64,000 nucleotides of DNA from Syngnathus acus (Eukaryota; Chordata; Actinopteri; Syngnathiformes; Syngnathidae), in NCBI RefSeq assembly GCF_901709675.1, contig NC_051106.1:6086001-6150000 (forward strand). Direction: 5' to 3'. This document shows positions 39,801-50,297 of the stretch, piece after piece (the first letter of the stretch is position 1; each line of letters begins with the position of its first letter). The position numbers and the translations under genes are program-made. The notes below the pieces were generated by a model. The model was not told the origin of the DNA. It searched no databases and worked only from the letters and a program-made list of their open reading frames with translations.

Positions 39801-42800
39801 CATGGCCTCGTTCACTGAAATCAGGTCTTTGAGGTGCACGCCCAGGATGGGGATTTTAAAACCGGTACACTTGTTGTATGCTTGTCTGTAGTTATCAAAG
39901 TTTCGGCACGACGAGAGCAGATCTGTCATTTCGTTTAACACCTGAGGAAGACAGGAAGGACACATTTACTCCACGATGCTGAATATTATCTAAGCCTACT
40001 AAAAGTAATAAAGAAATAAGCCAATGCAATTATATCATGCATTTATTATTAAATTAAATTAAATTAAATTAAATTAAATTAAATTAAATTAAATTAAATT
40101 AAATTAAATTAAATTAAATCTGTTCTTATTCAATACAACCGTGCTTGGTTTTCTTATGCTTTTGTGATTATTCATTACCTTGATGACCTCATTGGGTACA
40201 TGAGAGGTGGTGTCCTTCAGTCTGGATATGGAGCTGTGACAAAGCCCTCCCACCACCGCCATTAGCGTGTTGTAGTTGTGCATGAGGTGTAAACCCTGGC
40301 GGACGCACACAAACACGTACAAGGTCGTTCAACTGGACACTGCGCGATCCATCGAGATCCAAAACACAAAGCTCGGGATTGTGTTTGTAGTTTGAAGCGA
40401 TGATAGGCACAAGTTTCAAGTACTTCTGGTTATATAATACATAAAACGGCAGTTACATAAACCACTTAAATTGTTGTTGTTTTTTCACACCGTGTCTCTC
40501 TCTCTCCTTTTTTTTTTTTTTTTACTCAAAGCATTTTCAAATCTCATCTCAGCTCTCTAATTCCTGCTGTCACTGGAGAATGATGGTGTGAAATTTGTCT
40601 CCACACCCCATGGGTTTTGTGCTCTGCAGCAGGCTGCTGATTTAATGGTACGAACCAGCGCAGGCTAGCAGTCCCGCCGACAACTGACAAATATTTTCAA
40701 ACGCTCAGACTCACAGTGATGTGACTGAAACTCTACCTTGGCCACGTGGATGAACTTTGTGAAAACTTCGGCTCGAAGCTGAGCCGTCGGCCTGCTCAGC
40801 ACCATTAGTTGAACCCACTGGGAGACCCCGTTGCACAGAGCAATGGAACGTTCCATCACTGGGATGTCCTTCATGCAACAGTTGCGGATGTAATTCTGGT
40901 AGTCTATAAACTGGCGGTGAGAGTAGAGAGTAAAGAGGTGAGAGCAAGAAGCAGCTTGACATTTCCTTTGGAAGGAAATCTGCACCTTGCTTGCAAACCC
41001 CCCGAGCACCAAAAGTCATTTATGCTCTTATGAGTGCGCACTTACGGAAATCCTGCAAAATGATTTAAACTCCAGGAAGGTGAGATGCTCAGCCAGTTCA
41101 ATGGGCTCCAGGTGGTCGAAGAGAAGAGATACCTTCCTCTTTTTACTGCTGTTGGCTTTAATCTTCTGGCTGGCCTTCCACGACCAGTCTCGCTCGTTTC
41201 TAGAATACACGATGGCAACAAATTGTGACTCGATTCATTTTTTTTTTTCCCTGGCTGTCGTGCTCAAGCCTCTCAGTTGACAGCTGGTCGCACGCTTACA
41301 TCCATTTGGTCTCGAGAAGAGAGCAGAGATGCTCCTGTCCCTGCTCCCTGATTAGATCTCGGAGCTGGTCCAAGCTGTCTGACAAGCTGTGGTGCAATCG
41401 GAACATCATCCAGAATTCCTGAATCCAATGCCTGGAGGTTAGAGAGGACAATGTGTGTGACGATAGCCATAGCAAAAGGAATGTTGATATCAATTAGTAC
41501 TGCAACTATTATTTTGGCAACCGATTAATTTGTCGATTAATCAAGGAATCAGATTTACTATTTTTTTTTTTTTATTTTCAAGTTAATTAAAAATATATCA
41601 ATTCAAGTTGACATTGAAATTAACGATATTCAGTTTTGAATATGGTCCAAGAACATAAATGTTGATCATTGTTTTCCAAAATAAAAACAATTCTTTTTAT
41701 TTTGAATCGACCCAATCAGTCTGCTTTCATGGATGACTACAGAAATTAGATAACATTTATTGTAGAGAAATCTTGAGCAACAAACAATTAATGGCTTATC
41801 AAAAATAACCATTGATTAATTTGGGAATCGATTAGTTGCCGATTAATCGATCAGTCGTCACACCTTTAATATCAGTGTCCAATAAATGAACAAACCTGAT
41901 GAAGTAGCAAATTCTCTGGCACTCTGCCGGCTGCTCGTTCTCCACGGCACTTTTAAACGTAAAGCTTCTGGTTAAGGATGCCGAACAACATACGATGAAC
42001 ATGAAGCGGCCACACAAAAAGAAGACACGGTGTGATGTGACTCCCAGCCCTCCTAAATAAACGGACTGACATTTGGCAGGAATCATCTTCAAGTGATGAG
42101 CATAAAAAGGCTAATGGCGTCATGGGAACAGAAGAAGCGCCTACGCAATCCCAAGGCCGGACTGTGATGAGGAAGCCTGTTAATGGCCCCCGCGTCTCCT
42201 CCCTGATCATAACACACTCTCAATCTATTTGATGGATTCTTCTGGGGCCTTTGGGTTCTCAATGAGAGGGTTAAAAATAGCAGAGGGACATTTGTTATTG
42301 TGCTCGCTGACGTGGTTTGTGCGAGCGGGCTCCTCTTTAAGCTGTTTATATATAGTTGAAGAGGAGGAGTTGCGTGTACACGGCCGCCAAAGAAACAGAG
42401 GTAATTAACACCTGAAACCTCGACACGCTCCTCGGAGAGGCTTTGTGACGGTTCCTGAATGGAGGCCGAGACCCAAAGCCCTTCACCCGCGTTATTATCC
42501 CAATATTTCACGCCAGCAACGTGAGCCAAGCAGGTGATTGGCAGTCGCTCTTGACAATTAAATACGGGCAAACGCACGATTCGGAATGTATCTGTGACGT
42601 TGCGGAAGGATATAGATCGGTGAGTTTTTCCAGGAGGTCGCTGGAGGAGATGAGAAGGCGATGCATGGTCAGTGTGATGTTCAACAAGTGGCTGCGCTCA
42701 CTTGTGTAACCGTCTGAATCTGGGGAGAAATAAAAATATATATATATATAAACCTGAGTGTGGATATATTGTTTGATGCAAAATGTATACGCTCAGGGGA

Positions 42801-45800
42801 AAAAAGAAATATCGTCAGTGACTCATGATCGTCCTTGTTTCACAAAGGCAGAATCTGTGTGATTCATCACAACTGGATTAAAAGGTGCGATGCTGTACAA
42901 ATGCATTGCGCAGCAGTTGTCAGTAATCATTGCCATGTAAAATCAGCAAGCGTTCCAAATTTTGTGTAAAGAAAATTCGCTCTGTTTGATAACAGTTGGT
43001 AGGAGGAGGATTTATGAAAATAAAACTATGGTTTGATTTGAAATTGATCAAATTGATTTTAGTGGTAGACAAATAAATAAATAAAATGATTAAATTCAAT
43101 TCAATTCAATTAAATTAGAAATCACACAATACTCGGGTGTTGTAACTGGAGGATTTGTATGATGTGTATGCAAACTTTTGCCATCCCTTTTTCCCAGGCG
43201 GGGAAACCACTGATGGAGACACTCTAATAAATGATGTCATAGAGGCCATTGACCTTTGGAACTACGTATGTAGACTTACATTTTATGTTCCTCTTTTCTA
43301 CCAATTTGCACTCAAGCACTTCCTCTATTGTCATGACAGACACAAAGCAAAGTAAAAAAAAAAAAAATGCACCAAAACCGCACAACACCATGCTGTGCCA
43401 CGTTCCAATTTCAGAGCGTGCAAACCTTTTCCTGACCATTTATCTTCTGAGAAAAACCACCGTCGCGGTGAACACAGAGAAAAGACACTCAACGAGATGA
43501 CAAAAAAATGCATCACAATAATTTCAAGCGTTCCATCTCCTCAGGAGAATTTAAGACACACTTTTATCACCTTGGATATACTTGCCACTTCCATGGCAAC
43601 ACATTTTCCAATCTGTGTTATCTGTAAGCAACCAGCCTCTCCCGCCTGCTCTCTCATATCCTGCTTGGGCAGTATTTCCGTTGGTGCCACTCAGCCATTA
43701 CCTGAATTTTCACTCGAAGCTTCCATTTCATTTGTTTACTACTTTTATAGCCACCACAAGCATCAAAGTGAGAGCCATAAATGGACAACAGGAAAGGGAT
43801 GATTCCGCGGAAGGTAAACAATGACCCCATGCTTGTTTTGACAACCACTAAAGGGTTGTTTGTTGGGGTAAATCCCTTTTGGGCTATCTCTCGACGCTTG
43901 GAAAATGAGGAAAAACGCCCACGGTGGTGGAAATGCACTTTTAAGGTTATCTTAAATGCTCATCAGCAAACTCCAAATCTGCGTGTGGCTTTTTCCTTCT
44001 TTTGAAATGTTATCAGATGGAATGATGATCCTTTTATGGTTTTTCTTTGAAATCTGATTAACATTTAGACTTGAAGGGAGGTGGTCCATGTTTGAAAATA
44101 GAACATGATGTCAGTATTTTTTTCAATAGTTTGAAATAATCCAAGTGGATGCTTATGGTTAAAATTGATTTAAAAAAATGGGGGTGCACCAATAAATAAC
44201 TCAAAGCACAAAGCGAGCGATGATGTCAGTGGATATTGATCGACGTCTCACAGCGGAGTGTTCTTCAAAAGCCGGTCACCATGCGAACGATGCTACATGA
44301 AGAGTTGACCTTTAGGCTCAGCAGAGCCTGAAGGTACCATAGGGTCACTTTTCAAATAACTCTTGCCAGCACGCTTATATTGGAAGAGCAAATGGAACTC
44401 GCCGACCTTTTTTTTAAGAATTTTTCATCCACAGATATTCATAAAACTACACACTCACGAGTAATACAACAAATGTTGACGCTCCCTAAAGTTCTATTTC
44501 CATTTTTCAATTTTTTGTCATTTTCATGCTGATATTTTATGTGGCAATACAAACTTCCACCTGGTTGTAGCTCGCTGCTGACGACCGCTCTTTATGGGAT
44601 GCCCTTTTATGTGCGGTCCATTGTAACGCCTCCCCCATTGCTCCATTTGCGTAACCAGGGCAACGGCACTTTGAAAGCTTCTCTTTCCAGAGATATAATC
44701 ACCAAAACTCAGAAAGCTCTCCTGACAACTTAATGAAGCCAATTATATTGGCTTGATTGATCCAACCTACTCAACCAACCTGCGGTGCGCTCGTAAACAC
44801 CTTTCCTGCCTGGATAAGGCAAAAACATATCATCAACATCTGCAACATAAAATCATACCGGAATCAATCTGCAGATTTCAGTAAGATGACTGCAAGCCAA
44901 ATCACAAACCTACTTCAACAACAAGTCATCCAAATAAATGTCAAATTGAAATTGCAAGGGAAAGTCAAAATAAAAACAGAAAATGTAGTTGCATAAATGT
45001 GCACACCCTCTTAAAACTTGAATTTTACAGTGTTGAAAATGGACTGATCATATTCAAACTCATGCGAGTCAGCAACAGGGGTGCTTAGACTTTTGAAACC
45101 ACTTCAACATTAAAAACATGTCAAGGAAGGCCAGATAAGGCTTACCAAAGGCCTGCAAACAAGCCTGGATCAGCTCCTCCCAGCTGGCTCCTTTGGCGAG
45201 ATGGCCTATTGACACTGTGGGTTTCCCCATGGGGGTCTGGACCTGACCTGGCTTGTGGAATTTTTTAGGACGTCCTGGAGGGGAAACTCTCGACCTGGGG
45301 CCGGATCCTGGTGTCCCTCTCCTTTTTGGAAATAAACACACAGGATCGCGTCAGATATTTCTTCTGAATATAAAAATATATGTTCTGCTTCTATGCATGC
45401 AGTAGTTCACCTTAAATACAGAGTGTGAGTATTTTTTGCCGCAACATCCATCGCACAAAATGCAAAGTACAAAAGATGGCTTGTGTTTAAAGGAACTCCC
45501 GTGAGATAGGGTGCATTGTTCTCATTTCCTTCCTCCAACTGTGGGAAATACCACTTAATTACGGACATCCACTTTAGCTTGATGGCTGACCGGCAAATAC
45601 TAATCTTTTTTTGTCCAACTAAGATGAAAAAGCAACATTTCTTAAATGTTATGCATTACTTTTATTTTTGCTTTAAGAGCCTACGTATCGACAAAATATG
45701 CATACACACGTGAAAAACTAAATATACAGAACTAGTGACGGAAAGAATTTGAAAAAGAATTCAATGAAAAGACTCAAATCTTCGTATGACACTTACGCAT

Positions 45801-45909
45801 CGTCTTTCCCCTTGTCGTCCGCGGTCATACTTTCACTTTTGTTGTTGTCTTTTGATTGACAGCCCATGGCGAGGTACTGGGCGACGAGAGGCTGCACTAA
45901 GCTGTCCAT
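36879..45909 (-). CDS. rasgrp1: RASGRP1, DAG/Ca-regulated Ras guanine-nucleotide exchange factor
   Basis: Seventeen coding exons: 45909-45797, 45321-45146, 42719-42614, 41958-41896, 41431-41300, 41199-41046, 40910-40737, 40295-40179, 39941-39666, 39287-39207, 39067-38963, 38886-38777, 38491-38347, 38222-38186, 38038-37904, 37410-37094 and 37013-36879. They sum to 792 codons, 791 aa (human about 797). REM domain about 75-195 ([10 protein letters not shown]). CDC25 RasGEF about 220-460 ([40 protein letters not shown]). EF-hands from about D506 ([12 protein letters not shown]) and 531-545. The C1 domain at 565-614 fits HX12CX2CX13CX2CX4HX2CX7C exactly (H565, C578, C581, C595, C598, H603, C606, C614). 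Then a low-complexity Ser/Pro linker with SATQTEG and a C-terminal coiled coil at about 747-780. It activates Ras at membranes on DAG/Ca signals, chiefly in lymphocytes (family knowledge). The third intron is AT-AC. Confidence 0.95.
37552..37569. repeat. CA microsatellite in a rasgrp1 intron
   Basis: A short (AC)n tract between rasgrp1 exons 15 and 16. Confidence 0.8.
38251..38321. mobile_element. Palindromic 71-bp MITE inside a rasgrp1 intron
   Basis: The left arm TTAACTCATTCACTGCCA pairs with the right arm TGGCACTGAATGGGTTAA, with ATTTGACGTCTATAACCGTC at the centre. It fills 71 of the 124 nt between exons 13 and 14. A related piece lies at 55675-55711. The TTAA at each end may be the target duplication. 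Confidence 0.75.
39295..39324. repeat. AG microsatellite next to a rasgrp1 acceptor
   Basis: An interrupted (AG)n run on the plus strand, i.e. CT-rich on the gene strand. It lies just upstream of the exon 10 acceptor and so forms its polypyrimidine tract. Confidence 0.8.
39452..39474. repeat. CA microsatellite in rasgrp1 intron 9
   Basis: An (AC)n run of about 22 bp between exons 9 and 10. Confidence 0.8.
40049..40119. repeat. (AAATT)n pentanucleotide satellite in rasgrp1 intron 8
   Basis: About 14 perfect AAATT units in the 237-nt intron between exons 8 and 9, making up nearly a third of it. Confidence 0.95.
41495..41870. mobile_element. ATTAATCG-type inverted-repeat element in rasgrp1 intron 4
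   Basis: The left part TACTGCAACTATTATTTTGG with GATTAATTTGTCGATTAATC mirrors the right part GATTAGTTGCCGATTAATCG ... GTCGTCACACC. The core is AT-rich without coding sense. Similar pieces are near 11370-11460 and 39560-39610. The superfamily is not identified. Confidence 0.55.
41959..42613 (-). other. AT-AC (U12-type) intron 3 of rasgrp1
   Basis: Gene strand: exon 3 ends ACCGATCT and the intron begins ATATCCTTCC (42613 downward), the U12 5' splice consensus. The intron ends CATCCTTAACCAGAAGCTTTAC at 41959 and the exon resumes GTTTAAAAG. The branch-point motif TCCTTAAC has its bulged A at 41972, 13 nt from the splice site, within the U12 range. The junction CT|G TTT AAA restores [10 protein letters not shown], aligned to human LYKDALAKN. 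No GT-AG pair does so. Confidence 0.88.
44740..45080. repeat. Dispersed fish repeat fragment in rasgrp1 intron 2
   Basis: Ends with AAATGTGCACACCCTCTTAA and TTGAATTTTACAGTG, a pattern I associate with common teleost Tc1-like or related repeats. Similar GTGTGCACAC / GTGTGTAGAC stretches occur at 51640-51830 and 61020-61150. Confidence 0.4.
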
Positions 45910-45977
45910 CTGCGTCCTCCTCGTTGGGAGCAACTGATCACTGTGCTCGCCACACCGGTACTCTTAGCAGCATGCTG

Positions 45978-46010
45978 CGCACACACGCACACGCACGCAC
46001 GCACGCACAC
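45978..46010. repeat. (GCAC)n tract in the rasgrp1 5' region
   Basis: An alternating CACACG/GCAC tract about 70 bp upstream of the rasgrp1 start codon, in the likely 5'UTR or promoter. Confidence 0.7.
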
Positions 46011-46376
46011 TCGTCAATGGACGTGACACAAGCAACAGGCAACATTCAGACGCAGCTTGTCTGTGGGCGGGAGGCAGGCTGCACTGTGGCCGCTATGTCA
46101 TTAACTGCACTGCAAAGTGGGTAGAGGAACTCCTCTGAGCGTCACACTCGGTTGCCAGTCACTTTTCTTGACTCAACTTTCACAGGTGTTTAGACTAGTG
46201 AAGACATATTCCTAAAGTATATGATGTAATTTGATCAGGTTTTTTGGGGGGGGGAATCCCAACACCAACATAACTGTCAGATATGATAGAAAATGGTCTA
46301 TGTGTGTGTGTCTGCTAGGTCAAAATTCAATCAAAAAAGAATCCACATTGAACAATAGGCAGCATTTCAATTTTAT

Positions 46377-46562
46377 CCAGTTTATGCATGTGACAGCATA
46401 TTAACTTTTTTTTTTCTTATGTCAGTTAAAACAAATGTGATGTGGGCATGCATATCAGAACTTGTAGTTCCAGTTTGTGCATGTGACAGCACGATTAACT
46501 TTTTTTTTTTTAAAGCCAGTTAAAACAAATGAGATGTGGGCATGCGTATCAGCACTTTTAGT
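46377..46562. repeat. Diverged tandem duplication, about 92-bp unit
   Basis: Two successive units share CCAGTTT(A/G)TGCATGTGACAG, ATTAAC plus T-run, CAGTTAAAACAAATG and GATGTGGGCATGC. They differ at about a dozen sites, so this duplication is older than the one at 35108. Confidence 0.85.
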
Positions 46563-47317
46563 GTCAACCCAAATTTAATCCAATTCTGATCTGGTTTTAT
46601 TGTTTTATCACAGCGATGTGCAGCACAAGATGCAATGACAAACCAATGCAATCCAGCACTGATCCATTTTGTGAATATCTGAAATTGAATTAAATCATCT
46701 CAAACCCAGTTTAAATCAGATGTGATCAGTAATTATCAGTTGTCGACTTTTTAAAGCAGGTCCATGTCCAAGCAGGTGAGCATACAAAAGCTATAAATTA
46801 GAAATGATTGACATTGGATCAAATTAAGTTTTTGCAGAACTACATAAGAAACACATCCAATACTCATTTCCCACATCTTTACTACCTTATTTATACAATG
46901 TTTATAAGTATCGCTCATGATAGAACTTATTTTATATGGCTTATTGCAATGTGCTACATGCAATAAGCCTGCCCCCATGTGGCTGAAAATGTACTGTAGT
47001 CATATTGTTTAATTTGCTTACACGAGTTACAATAAATAAATTAATAAATATTAACACGTCTTTCAGATGTAAGGTAGCGAAATCAATTTTATTCGAAAAG
47101 AAACAAAAAAAAAGTGTTACCTGTAACAATGATTCAACAAATTGTTTTTAAGAATAAGATACATTAAAAAAACAACAACTCTGTATTATTTCCCAAACGC
47201 GCGGGTTGTTCTTGAACGCAACATCAAGTTAGCTTGATTGAGGTGATGATGTCCGCGTTCGATAGTTAACTTACTATTGAGTTTATTTAATTTAACGACA
47301 CTCAAGTGCCCCTCAAA

Positions 47318-50113
47318 ATGGCAGATGATTCATTCTCGAATATATTCCAAGGCAAACGTATTAAAATTACTCTTAAATCGTCGTTTTGCGTCGGCGTTGT
47401 GCAACGAATCAGCTCCAGCAAAACGGTGACCCTCACGAACGGTATGAAGTTTTATTTTTATTTATTTATTATTGTAACTATTTACTTAAACAAAATTAAA
47501 GCTAATAATCTGTTGCGCTTGAATGACCGAGGACATTAAACAGATCTTTTTTTTAATTGAAATGGTGATTTTTCAGTCGTGTTTGGCGATAATGGCCGCG
47601 AACTTCCCGGAAGTAGATTATTCTTCGGCCATGAGTTTGTAAATGGTGAGTACAAAAGCCCAACAAACATCTTTTAAGTGAAAATTCCACCAAATAACAA
47701 GCTGTGAATTCATAGTGGAGTTTGCCGATGACGAGGACAAAAAGCATGGGTAAGTCGTTGTCAATATGTCTCATCTTGAAGGCAAAAATTTGATTTAAAG
47801 CTGTTAAATTTTGCACAGAAATATTCCTGAAGACCACTTGAAGCTGTCTGAATTCCAGCCATTCAAGACTTTTTACCACGGTCAGTAATCATCAAAATAG
47901 AAACACTAATTGCTGATTAATAATGTCTTTATCTTCATAGCTGATGATGATGATGAATACATCAAATTTGAAGTTATTAATGCATTTCATGAGAAATTTG
48001 GACCCGCTGTAAGTAGTCCGTAAGAAACACATTAGTTCTCAGGATTCCATACTATACAATCGCTAGATTGTTTGTGATGTTACTTTATAGATGATGCAAA
48101 TTAAGAAGCAGCATGTGGTTGGCGTTGGGGCTGATGGGGTGGACATGTACAAGCATGGCCGACTGTGTTGGCTTCAGGTGAGAAGTCTGGTGTCTTGCAT
48201 TTTCAGTAAAATCCCAAACATTAGGTTCACTCAATGTTATCTGTATCTAATTATGTTTTTTGTTTGTGTCTTAGATTGCCACCAAACATAAGGTTTATCT
48301 CTTTGACATTCTCTTGCTTGGAGAGAAAGCCTTTAAAAACGGTCTGACTATGATTTTCGAGAGTAAGCGCATACTGAAGGTGAGAAGTCGTACATGCTTT
48401 TTTGGGGGGGGCTTTGTTGATTATGTTATGTGACACAGGTCGTTCATGACTGCAGAGCTATTGCCGGGTGTCTGATGACACAACACGGCGTGAAGATGAC
48501 GAATGTCTTTGACACTCAGGTATATGAGGGGGAAAATGGTGGCAATATGTACATCCTTGTGGTACCATTTTTTTAAAGTTACCTTTACCTTACCAAGGTG
48601 GCAGATGTCATGTGCTTTCACTCTGAGACTGGAGGATTCTTTCCTCACAAAGTAAGCACTCTTCATGAACTGGTGAGTCGCCACCTGAAGTTGCCCTCCT
48701 CCCACCTCTCCGTTCTAGAGACCAAGTCCCAGTTTACCGAGGTACGTCTTGATAGAGGACAATGCGGGTTACTCCACCTGATCAGTCAATTGTCATGACA
48801 GCGGTGTGTTTGTGTTTTTATTTTTAATCGCAGGAGGAAAGCAAGTTGTGGTACAACCGTCCATGTCCTTTACCGTTGCTAAATGTGATGGCGCTGTCAG
48901 TGATCCACTTGCAACCTCTCAGAATGGCACTGCTGGATTGTCTTCTCACGGACTACGTGGCTATAGTGGATGTCTACCTCTCAAATAGCCAGTATCCAAA
49001 TGAAGATTTGGAAAGCATCAATATGGTAGGAATGCGTTTTCCGGGTGGTGCATTGAAATATTGATTAACATTACATTGAAATATATATTGCAAATGTCAT
49101 TTGGCAATTTAGAAGTGCCATGATGAGGGGGGGGGGTCTATGACTGTTTTTTAAATGTGCACACAACTTGAAAGTCAACTGGGGTCATGGTCTGGATTGT
49201 GGTACACTTTTCATGAAATATTTGGTGGGGTTACATTTGGTTGCTGTATCTTCGGGGTGGCAGAAAAAGAGTCACTCCTGCTGATTTAAATTGAAAAAGT
49301 GTTTGGTATTATTCTGTCAGTCAGACCCCAAAGGGTTCAGAGTTTTTAATTTGCTTAGAAAATGTAAAAATGATTTCATATGAACCTGTCGGTGAAGCGG
49401 GTACGTTGAGTCAATGGATGACATAAAAATTTGTACAAAGAAGATGCCAAGTCTGCCACGCAGTATTCAGTTCTAAAAGGACCAAACCGCAATCACAGGT
49501 ATGTGTAAAATATTTGTTTGGGTTTTCTTTTTTAGTAACATCAAAATATAATGCCTGTAAAGTAATTTGAGCTTTATAGCGGGATATCCATGTTAGCATT
49601 AAAAATGCATGCCATTAATTCGAGCTATAATAAGTCAGTTAGCCCTTCCGTCGATGATCGTTAATGAGATTTGAATTATTTTCACTTTTTGAACAAATTT
49701 AAATGCTGTGTTTTCTACCTCAGGAGAAAGTGTTTGACTTGCCGGCCGAGCTCAGGCTGCTGGATCAGATGCACTGCGAGCGTCGGGAGTGTGCCGCCAA
49801 ACGCTACCCCACTACAGACAAAGGTCTGCTGATTCGTTCTGGTCCTCGAACGGAGACCCCACTCCACACCTCACCTGTGTCAGAGCAACACAAATCTACA
49901 GAACCTACCGTGGAACCGCAATCGGCGCCACCGCCGATGGAAGCCGATGAAAACGCCACTTTAGTGGATGTGGCCACTCCAGATCCGGTCCCAGACACCA
50001 CATCAGAGCAAGTGAGCGAAATATCTTTCGGTGGTGGAGTTAAAGATTTAGCAACGCTTTTGATGGAAGTGATGAGTCCAAGGAGCCCTTCTAGCAAAGA
50101 ATCACCAAGTTAG
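47318..50113 (+). CDS. exd1: EXD1, piRNA-pathway protein with degenerate 3'-5' exonuclease domain
   Basis: Eleven coding exons: 47318-47441, 47577-47645, 47716-47749, 47819-47880, 47941-48008, 48091-48177, 48275-48379, 48439-48519, 48598-48741, 48834-49025 and 49724-50113. All are in phase, 451 aa (human about 514). Residues about 8-60 are the Lsm-like N-terminus (FQGKRIKITLKSSFCVGVV). Residues 125-300 are the DEDD-type exonuclease fold with EXD1 signatures (HGRLCWLQIAT, RILKVVHDCR, NVFDTQVADVM, ETGGFFPH, LPLRMALLD-type motif). Motif I, normally D-x-E, reads G132-A-D134. Motif II Asp is kept (D187). Motif III Y-x3-D reads V276-x3-S280. So only one catalytic acid remains, matching reports that EXD1 is a catalytically inactive RNA-binding partner in piRNA biogenesis. 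The tail (360-451) is Pro/Thr/Glu-rich. It is divergent from rasgrp1. Confidence 0.93.
49026..49723 (+). other. Last intron of exd1
   Basis: A 698-nt intron with a G-run at 49127-49136 and otherwise unremarkable AT-rich DNA. The other exd1 introns are 60-135 nt. Confidence 0.7.
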
Positions 50114-50291
50114 AGGCGTAGTAGTAGTCTTTGGGTTCAGGCAGGTCATTTACTGTTCAGACTGCCACAAGCCAAGTATGTTTGTTGGTCTATACATTGA
50201 CCACTAGATGGCAGTAAACATTTTGTTTTGTTCAACTACTTTGTACATGCATCTGTTTGCAATGTAGAATGATGCCAGTTTTGAGTTCTGA

Positions 50292-50297
50292 ATTAAA
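50292..50297 (+). terminator. Probable exd1 poly(A) signal (ATTAAA)
   Basis: ATTAAA directly followed by ATAAG, 179 nt after the stop codon. It would give a short 3'UTR, as is common for exd1-like genes in compact genomes. Confidence 0.4.

Larger units (their letters stand above)
45910..47317. promoter_or_regulatory. Divergent rasgrp1/exd1 intergenic region
   Basis: Both genes point outward from this 1.4-kb space. The rasgrp1 promoter should lie in the more GC-rich left part (about 45910-46180). The exd1 promoter should lie near 47190-47317, where a short unique CG-containing block precedes the ATG. Between them are a diverged tandem duplication at 46377-46562 and AT-rich DNA. Confidence 0.45.

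Noticed and set aside
42590-42614. A GT donor further on for rasgrp1 exon 3
   Set aside because: The next GT sites give extra residues not found in the family and poor consensus. The ATATCCTT donor restores the conserved protein exactly.
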